DNA of 64,000 nucleotides, taken from assembly GCA_964406775.1 (NCBI GenBank), contig CAYOSW010000004.1:1-64000 (forward strand). The letters run 5' to 3'. The stretch comes from JACPKO01 sp964406775. GTDB taxonomy: Bacteria; Patescibacteriota; Microgenomatia; Daviesbacterales; UBA10151. This document shows positions 52,706-60,239 of this stretch, piece after piece; within the stretch, counting starts at the first letter, position 1, and each line of letters begins with the position of its first letter. The notes under the pieces are model-generated. The model searched no databases, was not told the DNA's origin, and was given only the letters and a program-made list of their open reading frames with translations. Both the position numbers and the translations under genes were made by a program.

Positions 52706-53167
52706 TTACGTGCGAGAGAAGTTGATTATGTATTTAGTTATAAACTTTACAAGGGCTTGGAATACATTCGCCCTATCAGCCATTTCGGAATTAGAAACAT
52801 CAAATGCAATTTCGTAAAGAACTGTCGGAGGTACGTCTAGCCATTTACCATTAAAACTTAAAAAAACTAACAGTGCCATCACAGCTACCCTTTTATTCCC
52901 ATTTTTAAAAGGGTGATTTTTTATTAAAGAAAAGAATAGAATTGCTGCTTGCTCAGCCAACGAAGGGTAAAGAAACTTACCATCAAACATCTGCTTCGGA
53001 GCACCAAGCGAAGACTCTAATAAATTATTATCCCTTGTGGAGTAATCTGGAATGGGTTCTCCGTATGACATTAACTCTCTCGCCATATCGAAGCAAAGAA
53101 ATTCGAAATCTTCTGACTCTATCCAATGGAAATTATGTTGCTGCAAGTCTTCTGAAAGTTTCTGCAT
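52706..53167 (-). CDS. Death-on-curing (Fic/Doc) family toxin
   Basis: The 153-residue helical protein has the Fic-fold core HPFKNGNKRVAVMALLVFL (His85 to Arg93). Doc toxins phosphorylate EF-Tu; Fic enzymes add AMP. The residue usually Asp or Glu in the motif (HxFxD/E) is Asn89 here, which may lower metal binding. Its start lies inside the small antitoxin-like gene upstream (overlap 35 bases), the normal order of a toxin-antitoxin operon. Confidence 0.85.
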   Translation of the reverse strand: MQKLSEDLQQHNFHWIESEDFEFLCFDMARELMSYGEPIPDYSTRDNNLLESSLGAPKQMFDGKFLYPSLAEQAAILFFSLIKNHPFKNGNKRVAVMALLVFLSFNGKWLDVPPTVLYEIAFDVSNSEMADRANVFQALVKFITKYIINFSRT

Positions 53168-53258
53168 ATTGTTTTATTCCGCGCTTAACAGCCTTTTTTA
53201 TTATTCTAGCTTTTACTGGATTTTTAGTTTCGTACTGTTTATTTGTTGTCTTGTTCAT
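53133..53258 (-). CDS. Putative antitoxin of the Doc-type toxin, 41 aa
   Basis: An ATG at 53258 opens 41 codons to TAA 53133. The product is highly basic and helical (NPVKARIIKKAVKRGIKQY, then AETFRRLAAT), as expected for a short DNA- and toxin-binding antitoxin. It overlaps the toxin start, so the two are translationally coupled. A -10 TATCAT (53266-53271) ends 7 bases before the ATG. Confidence 0.65.
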   Translation of the reverse strand: MNKTTNKQYETKNPVKARIIKKAVKRGIKQYAETFRRLAAT

Positions 53259-53281
53259 ACCCTTTATGATAACACATTATT

Positions 53282-53292
53282 GATAAGTTATC
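53282..53292. promoter_or_regulatory. Palindrome in the divergent region, candidate antitoxin operator
   Basis: GATAAGTTATC is a perfect 11-base palindrome, 24 bases upstream of the antitoxin ATG, over the expected -35 of that gene and next to the regulator repeat at 53294. Autoregulation by the toxin-antitoxin pair would fit. Confidence 0.4.
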
Positions 53293-53293
53293 T

Positions 53294-53327
53294 TTTAAGC
53301 ATTTTCTCAGATTCCTACCTATATAAT
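53294..53327 (+). promoter_or_regulatory. Regulated promoter of the DUF5666 protein gene
   Basis: TTTAAG (53294-53299), 5 bases, TCTCAG (53305-53310), 11 bases, -10 TATAAT (53322-53327), 9 bases before the ATG at 53337. It is the fourth and least perfect member of the repeat set near the two-component system. Confidence 0.55.
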
Positions 53328-53336
53328 ATGTTGAAG

Positions 53337-53798
53337 ATGAAAAAAGAAATTTTATATCCGGTTATTACTGCCGTTATTGTCGGTGCCGTCGCTTTTTATG
53401 GCGGGATGCATTACCAGCAATCAAAAAGAGCTGCCTTTTTTGCGGACGGAAAAGGCAACTTTAACTTCCAGGGGCAGGGTGGACGGATGATGGGCGGGAA
53501 CGGCAGCGGACAGGGCCGCGGAGGTATGATGGGATCCCGCCCAACCGTCGGAGAGGTAATTTCTTCGGATGATAAATCAATCACAGTCAAATTAGATGAC
53601 GGTTCAACTAAAATCGTTTTAATTTCGGAGAGTACAACGATTAATAAAACCGATCCCGGTTCAAAAGCTGATCTGAAAGAGGGAACTAAAGTTGCGGTTT
53701 TCGGTACCGACAATAACGGCACGGTTACCGCCCAAAGCATCCAACTCAATCCGCAAATCCGCACTTTCCAAAGCTCCCCCAGCGCTTCGCCCAAATAA
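53337..53798 (+). CDS. Membrane-anchored DUF5666-like protein
   Basis: The 153-residue protein has an N-terminal anchor (about residues 5-22), a Gly/Met-rich linker (GGRMMGGNGSGQGRGGMMG) and a small OB-like beta domain, VGEVISSDDKSITVKLDDG to AQSIQ, typical of DUF5666. An open frame extends upstream to 53052, but that part is antisense to the toxin gene and has no promoter, so the ATG at 53337 is used; an ATG at 53328 abuts the -10. Function unknown. Confidence 0.8.
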   Translation: MKKEILYPVITAVIVGAVAFYGGMHYQQSKRAAFFADGKGNFNFQGQGGRMMGGNGSGQGRGGMMGSRPTVGEVISSDDKSITVKLDDGSTKIVLISESTTINKTDPGSKADLKEGTKVAVFGTDNNGTVTAQSIQLNPQIRTFQSSPSASPK

Positions 53799-53816
53799 TT
53801 AATTCCTCTACGGTGT

Positions 53817-53822
53817 TAAAAT
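53817..53822 (+). promoter_or_regulatory. Extended -10 promoter of the sugar dehydrogenase gene
   Basis: TGTTAAAAT with hexamer TAAAAT at 53817-53822 ends 7 bases before the second ATG (53830). No -35 is clear. Confidence 0.4.
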
Positions 53823-53829
53823 TAGAATG

Positions 53830-55011
53830 ATGAGACTTCTTCTTGTTGTAATTATCGTTTCGCTTTTGATAGTTGCCGGTGCAATTCATTATTTTTACCC
53901 GACTCTTTACGGAATAATTCCCGATAAATCCGCAGATATTCCTAAACTGAATCTTCTCCCCAGCCCGGCCCCAACAGGCGGAGATGAAAACGGAATCCCG
54001 GATGCCGATATTCCCGCAGAAACTATAGTTACTGAAGGACTCGACACTCCCTGGGCAATTGCTTTTTTACCCACCGGGGATATGTTGGTTACGGAAAGAA
54101 AAGGAACTATCCGGTTAGTTACTAAAAACGGACAGCTAGGGGAAGATCCCGTCTCAACGATTGGAAGTGTAAAAGAAATCGGGGAAGGCGGACTTTTAGG
54201 AATTGCGCTACATCCGGATTTTGAAAAAAATAATTATGTCTATCTCTACTACACTTTTTCCGCCGAAGGAGACAGCACTAAAAACAGGGTAGTCAGAATG
54301 AAGTATGACAATGGGAAATTAATTAATGAGGAAATAATTCTCGACAAAATCCCCGGAGCCTCTAATCACAACGGCGGAAGAATCAAATTCGGACCCGATA
54401 ACTTCCTATATATAACAACCGGTGATGCTCAGGAACCATCTCAAGCTCAGGATAAAAATTCTCTTGCCGGAAAAATCTTAAGGGTGACTCCGGAAGGAAA
54501 ACCCGCTCCGGACAATCCTTTTAATAACGAGGTCTATTCCTACGGTCACAGAAACCCGCAGGGAATTGCCTGGGGAAAATCCGGAATAATGTATGAAACG
54601 GAACACGGCCCATCAGGCGGGAGTTTGGGAACCGGTAACGACGAAGTCAATGTAATTAGACCGGGTGATAATTACGGCTGGCCCGTTATTCAGGGAGATC
54701 AGACTAAAGAAGGAATGGTTACACCGAGTAATAATTCTACTCCGTCAGTTGCCTGGGCTCCCGGTGGACTGGCTGTTATCGATAATAAACTATACTTCGG
54801 AGGTTTACGCGGGCAAGCCTTATATTTGCAGTACCCTGAGGACGAAAGCTTAATTTTTAAAGAGTATTTTAAGGGAAAGTACGGAAGGATCAGAGAAGTT
54901 ATTCTCGGACCGGACAATATGCTTTATATAGCCACAAGCAACCGCGACGGAAGAGGAATGCCCAATAAAACCGATGACCGGATAATTAGAATCAATCCTT
55001 CAAAGCTCTGA
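53830..55011 (+). CDS. PQQ-dependent sugar dehydrogenase family protein (YliI/GSDH)
   Basis: The 393-residue protein has an N-terminal anchor and a six-bladed beta-propeller of the soluble aldose dehydrogenase type: LDTPWAIAFLPTGDMLVTER, GEGGLLGIALHPDF, NHNGGRIKFGPDNFLYITTGD, SYGHRNPQGIAW, ETEHGPSGG and DNYGWPVI. Catalytic His in the NHNGG segment is kept. It would oxidise aldoses outside the cell if PQQ is available. No PQQ synthesis genes are in the window. An ATG three bases earlier (53827) is the alternative start. Confidence 0.9.
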   Translation: MRLLLVVIIVSLLIVAGAIHYFYPTLYGIIPDKSADIPKLNLLPSPAPTGGDENGIPDADIPAETIVTEGLDTPWAIAFLPTGDMLVTERKGTIRLVTKNGQLGEDPVSTIGSVKEIGEGGLLGIALHPDFEKNNYVYLYYTFSAEGDSTKNRVVRMKYDNGKLINEEIILDKIPGASNHNGGRIKFGPDNFLYITTGDAQEPSQAQDKNSLAGKILRVTPEGKPAPDNPFNNEVYSYGHRNPQGIAWGKSGIMYETEHGPSGGSLGTGNDEVNVIRPGDNYGWPVIQGDQTKEGMVTPSNNSTPSVAWAPGGLAVIDNKLYFGGLRGQALYLQYPEDESLIFKEYFKGKYGRIREVILGPDNMLYIATSNRDGRGMPNKTDDRIIRINPSKL

Positions 55012-55044
55012 GACCTTGACCTATATTGATATATTTTTAGATTA

Positions 55045-55075
55045 TTGACGGCTTACGTATTCCCCGTAGTATAAA
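55045..55075 (+). promoter_or_regulatory. Promoter of the lamin-tail protein gene
   Basis: -35 TTGACG (55045-55050), 19-base spacer, -10 TATAAA (55070-55075), 10 bases before the ATG at 55086. Confidence 0.45.
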
Positions 55076-55085
55076 ACTATTATCA

Positions 55086-56120
55086 ATGCAAAAAGCTAAC
55101 CTGCCCTGGCTTTTCATTCTCAATGTTTTCCTGCTTGTTGTCCTTTTCATCTCGCTTTCTAAACCCGCTTCAGTAAAATCGGCACTTGCTGAGCATATTG
55201 TTATTTCCGAGGTTCAGATTGGCGGAGAATCCGCGAATGACGAGTTTGTTGAGCTTTATAATCCGACCGGTTCGGATTTGGATTTAACCGGCTGGAGACT
55301 TGCCAGAAAAACTTCCGGTACGTCATCTGCAAACCTTGTGACAACTATGAGCGGATCCATCCCCGCTCACGGATATTTCTTAGTTACTCCTCCGACAGGC
55401 TATACCGGTGCGGTACCGGCAGATTTAGTTTACTCCCCTGCCGGAACCAGAATCTCCGCCGACAATACTGTTTATCTTTACGGAAGCGATAGTGCAACTC
55501 TGGTTGATAAGGTAGCTATCGGCGATGGTGCGACTGACGGGGAAGGAAACCCCGCGCCTCTGCCGGGAGCGGGACAAAGCATAGAGCGAAAAGCTAAAAC
55601 TTCTTCGACTTCAGAATCGATGGAATCGGGCGACGCAAACCAGGGTAACGGCGAGGACACAGACAACAATTCTGACGACTTCATTTTAAAGAGCGTCTCC
55701 GGACCTCAGGATTCAACATCTTCCGCAGAAATCCTCAGTGCCTCGCCTAGTCCGTCATCATCAGAGAGTGCCTCTCCTTCGGTTGAGCCTTCCGAAGAAC
55801 CATCCGCCTCCCCGTCCGCATCTCCGAGTGCGGAACCGTCCGAATCTCCGAGTCCTTCTGCCTCAGCCAGCGCAACCCCAACTCCTTCTGCCTCCCCTAG
55901 CACAGCACCAAGCTCCTCTCCTTCGGCTCAACCCTCATCAAGCCCCAGTATGAGTCCCAGCGCTTCGTCATCTGCATCTCCAAGTACAAGTCCTCAACCG
56001 TCTCCTACTCCGAATCCGGGAAGGCCAAAATTGGTCTGCAAATTTGAGCCGATAAAAGTCAAGTTCGGTAAATTCGAGTTTACACTTTATAATTTCTCCT
56101 GCCGGTGGACTAATTCTTAA
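55086..56120 (+). CDS. Secreted lamin-tail-domain protein with Ser/Pro-rich stalk
   Basis: The 344-residue protein has a signal peptide (about 1-35), a lamin-tail domain (about 36-165: IVISEVQIGG, EFVELYNPTGSDLDLTGWRLAR, YLYGS) and a long low-complexity stalk (about 210-310) of Ser-Pro-Ala-Glu repeats of SPSA/EPSE type. A short C-terminal part has two Cys (LVCKFEP and NFSCRWTN) that may form a disulfide. It is probably a surface protein; the stalk is likely extended and may carry sugars. Confidence 0.88.
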   Translation: MQKANLPWLFILNVFLLVVLFISLSKPASVKSALAEHIVISEVQIGGESANDEFVELYNPTGSDLDLTGWRLARKTSGTSSANLVTTMSGSIPAHGYFLVTPPTGYTGAVPADLVYSPAGTRISADNTVYLYGSDSATLVDKVAIGDGATDGEGNPAPLPGAGQSIERKAKTSSTSESMESGDANQGNGEDTDNNSDDFILKSVSGPQDSTSSAEILSASPSPSSSESASPSVEPSEEPSASPSASPSAEPSESPSPSASASATPTPSASPSTAPSSSPSAQPSSSPSMSPSASSSASPSTSPQPSPTPNPGRPKLVCKFEPIKVKFGKFEFTLYNFSCRWTNS

Positions 56121-56134
56121 AGATCAAATATTAT
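56106..56134 (+). promoter_or_regulatory. Promoter of the second LOG-family gene
   Basis: -35 TGGACT (56106-56111), 17-base spacer, -10 TATTAT (56129-56134), 6 bases before the ATG at 56141. It overlaps the end of the lamin-tail gene. Confidence 0.5.
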
Positions 56135-56140
56135 TCACGA

Positions 56141-57049
56141 ATGTTAAGGGAAGCGGGCTCTAATTGGGACTATAGATCCACCAGAATACAGGCGTACGGC
56201 ATATTGGATAATCAGATTCAGAGCGAAGGAGGAATCTGGATTCCAAAAGGAGCACGAACCCACGCCTTAGGAAGGGTTGCTAGTCTTGAGCAACAGCTTA
56301 ATCTGGCCAAGCGGGACCTACTGGTTGCAGAACTGGCAAGATATTACAGAGTAGCTTTTTGGGGAGGAACTAAACTAGGACCGGAAACAGAAGAGTATAA
56401 AGCCCAAACCGATTTAGCAAAGACAGTCACACTCGTTAGAGCTGTCGAAAATGCAGATAAGATACACGGCGGAGGAATAGATATCATAACCGGTGGCGGT
56501 CCGGGCTTGATGGAGGCTGCAAACAAAGGAGTACGGGAAGCAATTAACGATAGTTTGTCCAACGGAGACAGGATAATTACCGCAACAAGTCACGGAGTTC
56601 TAATTACATCACTTCCGAATCAATCTGACAAAAATGAATTTGTTACTCACACTACTTTACATCACGAATTCGGAAGCCGTCTTGAAATGTTTCTGCTTAA
56701 AGCACACGGTGTTTTTGTGGGCGAAGGAGGTTTAGGCAGCGCACTGGAGCTCTTCTTTGCAATGCAGCTTAAACAGGTCGGACATATAGAACCTGAGTAC
56801 CCGATTATAGCCCACCCTCATTGGGAGCCGATTTTAAAAGCCGCCAAAGATCAAATGTATACCGGACGCGCAGAAAAACAACTCCCACTGCTAATTAGTG
56901 ATACCGATTTAAATCTGGTTAAAATTGAAGGCGACCAAGCTGAGATCACCAGAATATTTGCAAACGGTTACGACAGGTGGTATGACAAATACCATCGGCA
57001 CTTTCATTTAACTGAACCCACTGACGGCATTAGCCCTATGGGCAATTAA
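56141..57049 (+). CDS. LOG family protein, long form
   Basis: The 302-residue protein has the LOG core: VAFWGGTKLG, DIITGGGPGLMEAANKG, HHEFGSRLEMFLLKAHG and GEGGLGSALELFF in place of the PGGxGTxxE signature (Gly-Glu-Gly-Gly). The N-terminal 65 residues are extra. LOG enzymes hydrolyse nucleoside monophosphates, but the changed signature makes activity uncertain. It is a distant paralogue of the gene at 37990. Its end overlaps a small convergent gene by 4 bases. Confidence 0.8.
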   Translation: MLREAGSNWDYRSTRIQAYGILDNQIQSEGGIWIPKGARTHALGRVASLEQQLNLAKRDLLVAELARYYRVAFWGGTKLGPETEEYKAQTDLAKTVTLVRAVENADKIHGGGIDIITGGGPGLMEAANKGVREAINDSLSNGDRIITATSHGVLITSLPNQSDKNEFVTHTTLHHEFGSRLEMFLLKAHGVFVGEGGLGSALELFFAMQLKQVGHIEPEYPIIAHPHWEPILKAAKDQMYTGRAEKQLPLLISDTDLNLVKIEGDQAEITRIFANGYDRWYDKYHRHFHLTEPTDGISPMGN

Positions 57050-57216
57050 AACCCCTGAGTGAATTTATAAGCAACCCAAATCCCGGCCAAACCTCCCGCT
57101 GCATTCCCGATAATTGAAGTAAAGGAAAGAAAGTCCGCTCCGAAGAGGACGGGCACATAACCTCCGATTAATGATCCGATAACCATTCCTATAATAACCA
57201 ACGTTTTACGGGACAT
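57046..57216 (-). CDS. Small membrane protein, 56 aa
   Basis: An ATG at 57216, one base after the stop of the Pr6Pr gene, opens 56 codons to TAA at 57046. The product (MSRKTLVIIGMVIGS start) has two hydrophobic, Gly-rich segments (about residues 5-25 and 33-50) and ends FTQGF. It resembles small CPR two-span membrane proteins but I recognise no family. Operon position and clean coding pattern support it. Confidence 0.65.
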   Translation of the reverse strand: MSRKTLVIIGMVIGSLIGGYVPVLFGADFLSFTSIIGNAAGGLAGIWVAYKFTQGF

Positions 57217-57217
57217 A

Positions 57218-57820
57218 TTAATTTTTCTTTTTTCCTAAGCGGTTACCCAACCAAATCAAAACAACCCCCACAAAACCCAGGAAAGATAGGAGCATAGCTA
57301 CATTTATAAAAACTTTTAAGTAACTCCCTGAAGTAACCGGATTTAAAAACGGGTAAGGATACCAATGAACAAACGGGCCGCGGATCAGAGTATATGCGGA
57401 GAATATTACTGGGAAGACGAGCCACTGAAGAACAATCTTGTATTCAAGCTTCTTACCCGAGGGAAATAATACCCAACCTAAAAATGAGGCTATGGGCATA
57501 ACGCCGTGGAGCGTTAAATTCACCCAGGGGTCAAGAGCCAGGGAATGTGCATTAACCAGAATTGACCAGTAAATAATTCCGGTTATTGTCATATACAAAA
57601 CCGCTGCTCCATATATCCAATCCAAGGTTTTTGAAGTTTTCCTAACTCCGGAAAATCCGAAGTATAAAAAAATTGCAGAGATGGTAATGTTGCTGAGAAC
57701 CGTAAAGTAACTGAAAAAAATCACAATAACGTTCAGGGATAGAAGAAAGGCCGCAGTTAAAGCAGCAGTGTCGAGTATTCCGAAAAAAAGAAAGTAGAGC
57801 CTGGGAAAACTTCTTGGCAT
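57218..57820 (-). CDS. Pr6Pr family membrane protein
   Basis: The 200-residue protein has six membrane helices with the family segments FSYFTVLSNITI, GIIYWSILVNAH, NLTLHGVMPIASFLGW and LIRGPFVHWYPYPFL. The conserved Asn and His between helices suggest a ligand or catalytic site (family relatives of FAR-17a/AIG1 are putative hydrolases), but no function is proven in bacteria. Divergent from the DUF5684 gene. Confidence 0.85.
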   Translation of the reverse strand: MPRSFPRLYFLFFGILDTAALTAAFLLSLNVIVIFFSYFTVLSNITISAIFLYFGFSGVRKTSKTLDWIYGAAVLYMTITGIIYWSILVNAHSLALDPWVNLTLHGVMPIASFLGWVLFPSGKKLEYKIVLQWLVFPVIFSAYTLIRGPFVHWYPYPFLNPVTSGSYLKVFINVAMLLSFLGFVGVVLIWLGNRLGKKKN

Positions 57821-57860
57821 AAATTAACTATTCCACAAGCGTGGCGCTTAATCAATATAA

Positions 57861-57889
57861 TTGACAAACCTTTTTTTCTAATCTACCCT
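57861..57889 (+). promoter_or_regulatory. Promoter of the DUF5684 gene
   Basis: -35 TTGACA (57861-57866), 17-base spacer, -10 TACCCT (57884-57889), 7 bases before the ATG at 57897. The -10 is weak but the -35 is perfect. Confidence 0.5.
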
Positions 57890-57896
57890 TAACACA

Positions 57897-58295
57897 ATGG
57901 GTGAAGAAAATACTGTAGGACTACTTCCGACAATGGGTTTTGCTCTGGTTTTGAGCATTATAGTCATCGTTTCTATTTGGAAGATTTTTGAAAAAGCCGG
58001 GAAACCGGGGTGGGCCGCCATTATCCCGATTTATAATATGTACGTTTTGCTAAAAATTGTCGGCCGGCCGGGGTGGTGGTTAATATTATTCTTCATCCCT
58101 ATAGCCAATATTATTGTACCGTTCATAGTCGCCATTGATTTAGCTAAGGCGTTTAAAAGAAGTACACTATTTGGAATAGTACTTCTCGGGCTATTTTCAT
58201 TTATAGGATATATGGTTCTCGGATTCGGCAAGTCTGTTTACACCAATGCGTCCTCAACCCCGGGTCAAACACCGCAACCAGCCCCTCAAAGTTAG
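57897..58295 (+). CDS. DUF5684 membrane protein
   Basis: The 132-residue protein has three to four hydrophobic segments and the DUF5684 core: KIFEKAGKPGWAAIIPIYN, IVGRPGWWLILFFIPI and AIDLAKAFKRSTLFGIVLL. A Pro/Gln-rich tail follows. Such proteins are common in CPR bacteria near signal peptidases and secretion genes; the role is unknown. Confidence 0.85.
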   Translation: MGEENTVGLLPTMGFALVLSIIVIVSIWKIFEKAGKPGWAAIIPIYNMYVLLKIVGRPGWWLILFFIPIANIIVPFIVAIDLAKAFKRSTLFGIVLLGLFSFIGYMVLGFGKSVYTNASSTPGQTPQPAPQS

Positions 58296-58308
58296 GCCCT
58301 TCTCCTGT

Positions 58309-58314
58309 TATACT
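58309..58314 (+). promoter_or_regulatory. Extended -10 promoter of the SGNH-acyltransferase operon
   Basis: TGTTATACT with hexamer 58309-58314 ends 6 bases before the ATG at 58321. No clear -35. Confidence 0.5.
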
Positions 58315-58320
58315 TAATTT

Positions 58321-59082
58321 ATGCCCGCTTATGGATCCGGAAAAAGGCGTAAAAAAATTTTTACAGCCTTAGTCATTTGCCTCATTTTACTGTCGGTATT
58401 TTATCTTAACAGGTCTTATGCCAGAATTTTTGAATATACGAATCAATTTCCCGTTTCGAAAATTCAAGCTTCATATACTTTAACGGAAGGTCAGGGCTCA
58501 GAGGTACTTAAATACACAGCTCTGGGGGACAGTCTGACTTACGGATTCGGCGCCCCGGACTATCAAAACACGTATCCTTTCGTTTTCGCTAAAAAATTTC
58601 TAAACAAATACAAGTCGGTTGAGGTAAGCAATCTTGCCCGGCCCGGAGCCGTTTCTCAAGATGTAGTCACCTTTCAGTTACCTGAGGCTTTAGAGATAAA
58701 TCCCGGATTTGTCACTTTGATGATTGGCACAAACGACGTACACGACTATGTCGGTGAAAAAGATTTTCAGCTTACTGTAGAAAAAATTGTGGATAGTCTT
58801 CAGGCAAATACGCAAGCCGGAATTCTACTGATAAATATTCCCTATCTTGGGACAGATTCTTTAATATTGCCGCCGTTTAATTATTTTATGGACTACAGAA
58901 TAAAAAGATACAATAAAATATTGCTTGAAATAGCAAAATCCAAAAAGATAAAATACTTTGATCTGTACACTTCATCTTTCAAAAACTTTAAAGATAATCA
59001 GGATATTTATTATTCTTACGACGGCTTTCATCCGTCCTCAGCCGGGTATATTTTTTGGGGAGATTTAATTAATGCTGATTAG
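58321..59082 (+). CDS. Exported SGNH/GDSL hydrolase or transferase
   Basis: The 253-residue protein has an N-terminal anchor (about residues 12-28) and the four SGNH blocks: ALGDSLTYG (catalytic Ser), the Gly block in NLARPGAVS, MIGTNDVH (Asn) and YDGFHPSSAG (Asp and His). It acts outside the membrane. It overlaps the acyltransferase gene by 11 bases, so together they look like a split OatA-type O-acylation machine. Confidence 0.92.
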   Translation: MPAYGSGKRRKKIFTALVICLILLSVFYLNRSYARIFEYTNQFPVSKIQASYTLTEGQGSEVLKYTALGDSLTYGFGAPDYQNTYPFVFAKKFLNKYKSVEVSNLARPGAVSQDVVTFQLPEALEINPGFVTLMIGTNDVHDYVGEKDFQLTVEKIVDSLQANTQAGILLINIPYLGTDSLILPPFNYFMDYRIKRYNKILLEIAKSKKIKYFDLYTSSFKNFKDNQDIYYSYDGFHPSSAGYIFWGDLINAD

Positions 59083-60163
59083 TATCCCAGATCCCTACTT
59101 TCAAACCTCCGTCTTTTCAATAATTCTACTTCTGGCAGTTCTAATTACAGCCCAAAAAGATAAAAAACCGCACGAAATGAATATTGAGCATACTAATCAA
59201 CTCAAAGGTGTTGCCATATTAATGGTTATTTTTTCCCACATCGGTTATTTCCTCGATTCGGGAAGATCCTTTCTTTATCCTCTTTCGGTCGCCGGAGGAG
59301 TCGGGGTAAATATCTTTCTTTTTCTTTCCGGATTCGGACTTACGATATCGGCTTTAAAATCTCATCACTCTGTTCTAGGTTTTTACTGGAAAAGATTATC
59401 CAGGATTTTCCTGCCAATGTGGCTCATTCTGGTTACATTCTTAACAATGGATTGTTTTTTTCTGAAGATCAAATATTCCCAAGAAACTTTAACACATTTA
59501 TTTTTTGGATTTGTCCCTTATGCCGATATATATTTGAGTTTTAATTCTCCGCTTTGGTATTTCACACTGATACTTTTTTATTATATGATATTCCCTCTCG
59601 TATTCTGGAAAAAAGCACCGATTCTTTCTGCCGCTCTAATTTTAATTATCAGCGTTTTTGTTTTAAGACAAAATTTACCGGTCGTACCGGATGTTTTAAA
59701 ACTTTATAAACTTCACTTCATCGCGTTTCCTATCGGTATAACTTTTGCCATTCTCCAGAATTCAAAATACCGTTTAACAAGTTTAATTAAGGGCGTTAAT
59801 CCCTTTTTACGGTATGTCCTGGTGTTCTTTTTAGTCTTATCCATAAGTTATACAGCAATACATTCGGGCGTAGGAGAAAAAACAACAATTGAACAATCAA
59901 TCAGTTTAATAACTATGGCCTCGTTTATTTTTATAGTTTTGCTTTTTCCTTATCACTCAAAAGTTCTGGGAATTTTTGGGGTCTATTCCTACGAGATTTA
60001 TCTTATACAATGGCCGGTTTTATACCGCTATGATTTTCTGTATAAATATTTTCCTGCCGGAATCGCTACGGTGCTTTATCTTATTTTCTTTATCGGTGTA
60101 AGTTTCCTGATCAAAAAAGCCGTTGATTCAATTTTCAGTATCCACTCCAGGAGAGAAAAGTAA
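59072..60163 (+). CDS. Acyltransferase 3 family membrane protein
   Basis: The 363-residue protein has about ten membrane helices with the AT3 signature (EHTNQLKGVAILMVIFSHIG with the conserved His, GVNIFLFLSGFGL, YWKRLSRIFLPMW). It passes acyl groups, usually acetyl, across the membrane to sugars. The SGNH partner is encoded just upstream. Target could be peptidoglycan or the surface glycan made by the large operon. Confidence 0.92.
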   Translation: MLISIPDPYFQTSVFSIILLLAVLITAQKDKKPHEMNIEHTNQLKGVAILMVIFSHIGYFLDSGRSFLYPLSVAGGVGVNIFLFLSGFGLTISALKSHHSVLGFYWKRLSRIFLPMWLILVTFLTMDCFFLKIKYSQETLTHLFFGFVPYADIYLSFNSPLWYFTLILFYYMIFPLVFWKKAPILSAALILIISVFVLRQNLPVVPDVLKLYKLHFIAFPIGITFAILQNSKYRLTSLIKGVNPFLRYVLVFFLVLSISYTAIHSGVGEKTTIEQSISLITMASFIFIVLLFPYHSKVLGIFGVYSYEIYLIQWPVLYRYDFLYKYFPAGIATVLYLIFFIGVSFLIKKAVDSIFSIHSRREK

Positions 60164-60239
60164 TGTAAGGTTTGCTGGCGTACAAAAACGCTATTCGAAC
60201 ATACTATCAGACAACACAAGGTCAATTTAATATTCGGAA

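Noticed and set aside
53052..53336. Upstream extension of the DUF5666 protein frame
   Set aside because: It lies antisense to the toxin and antitoxin genes, looks like random sequence, and the promoter with -10 TATAAT at 53322 lies inside it.
55706..55903. Minus-strand frame rich in Asp, Glu, Gly and Ala
   Set aside because: It is the mirror of the Ser/Pro/Ala/Glu-rich stalk coding region of the lamin-tail protein; low-complexity DNA leaves several frames open.
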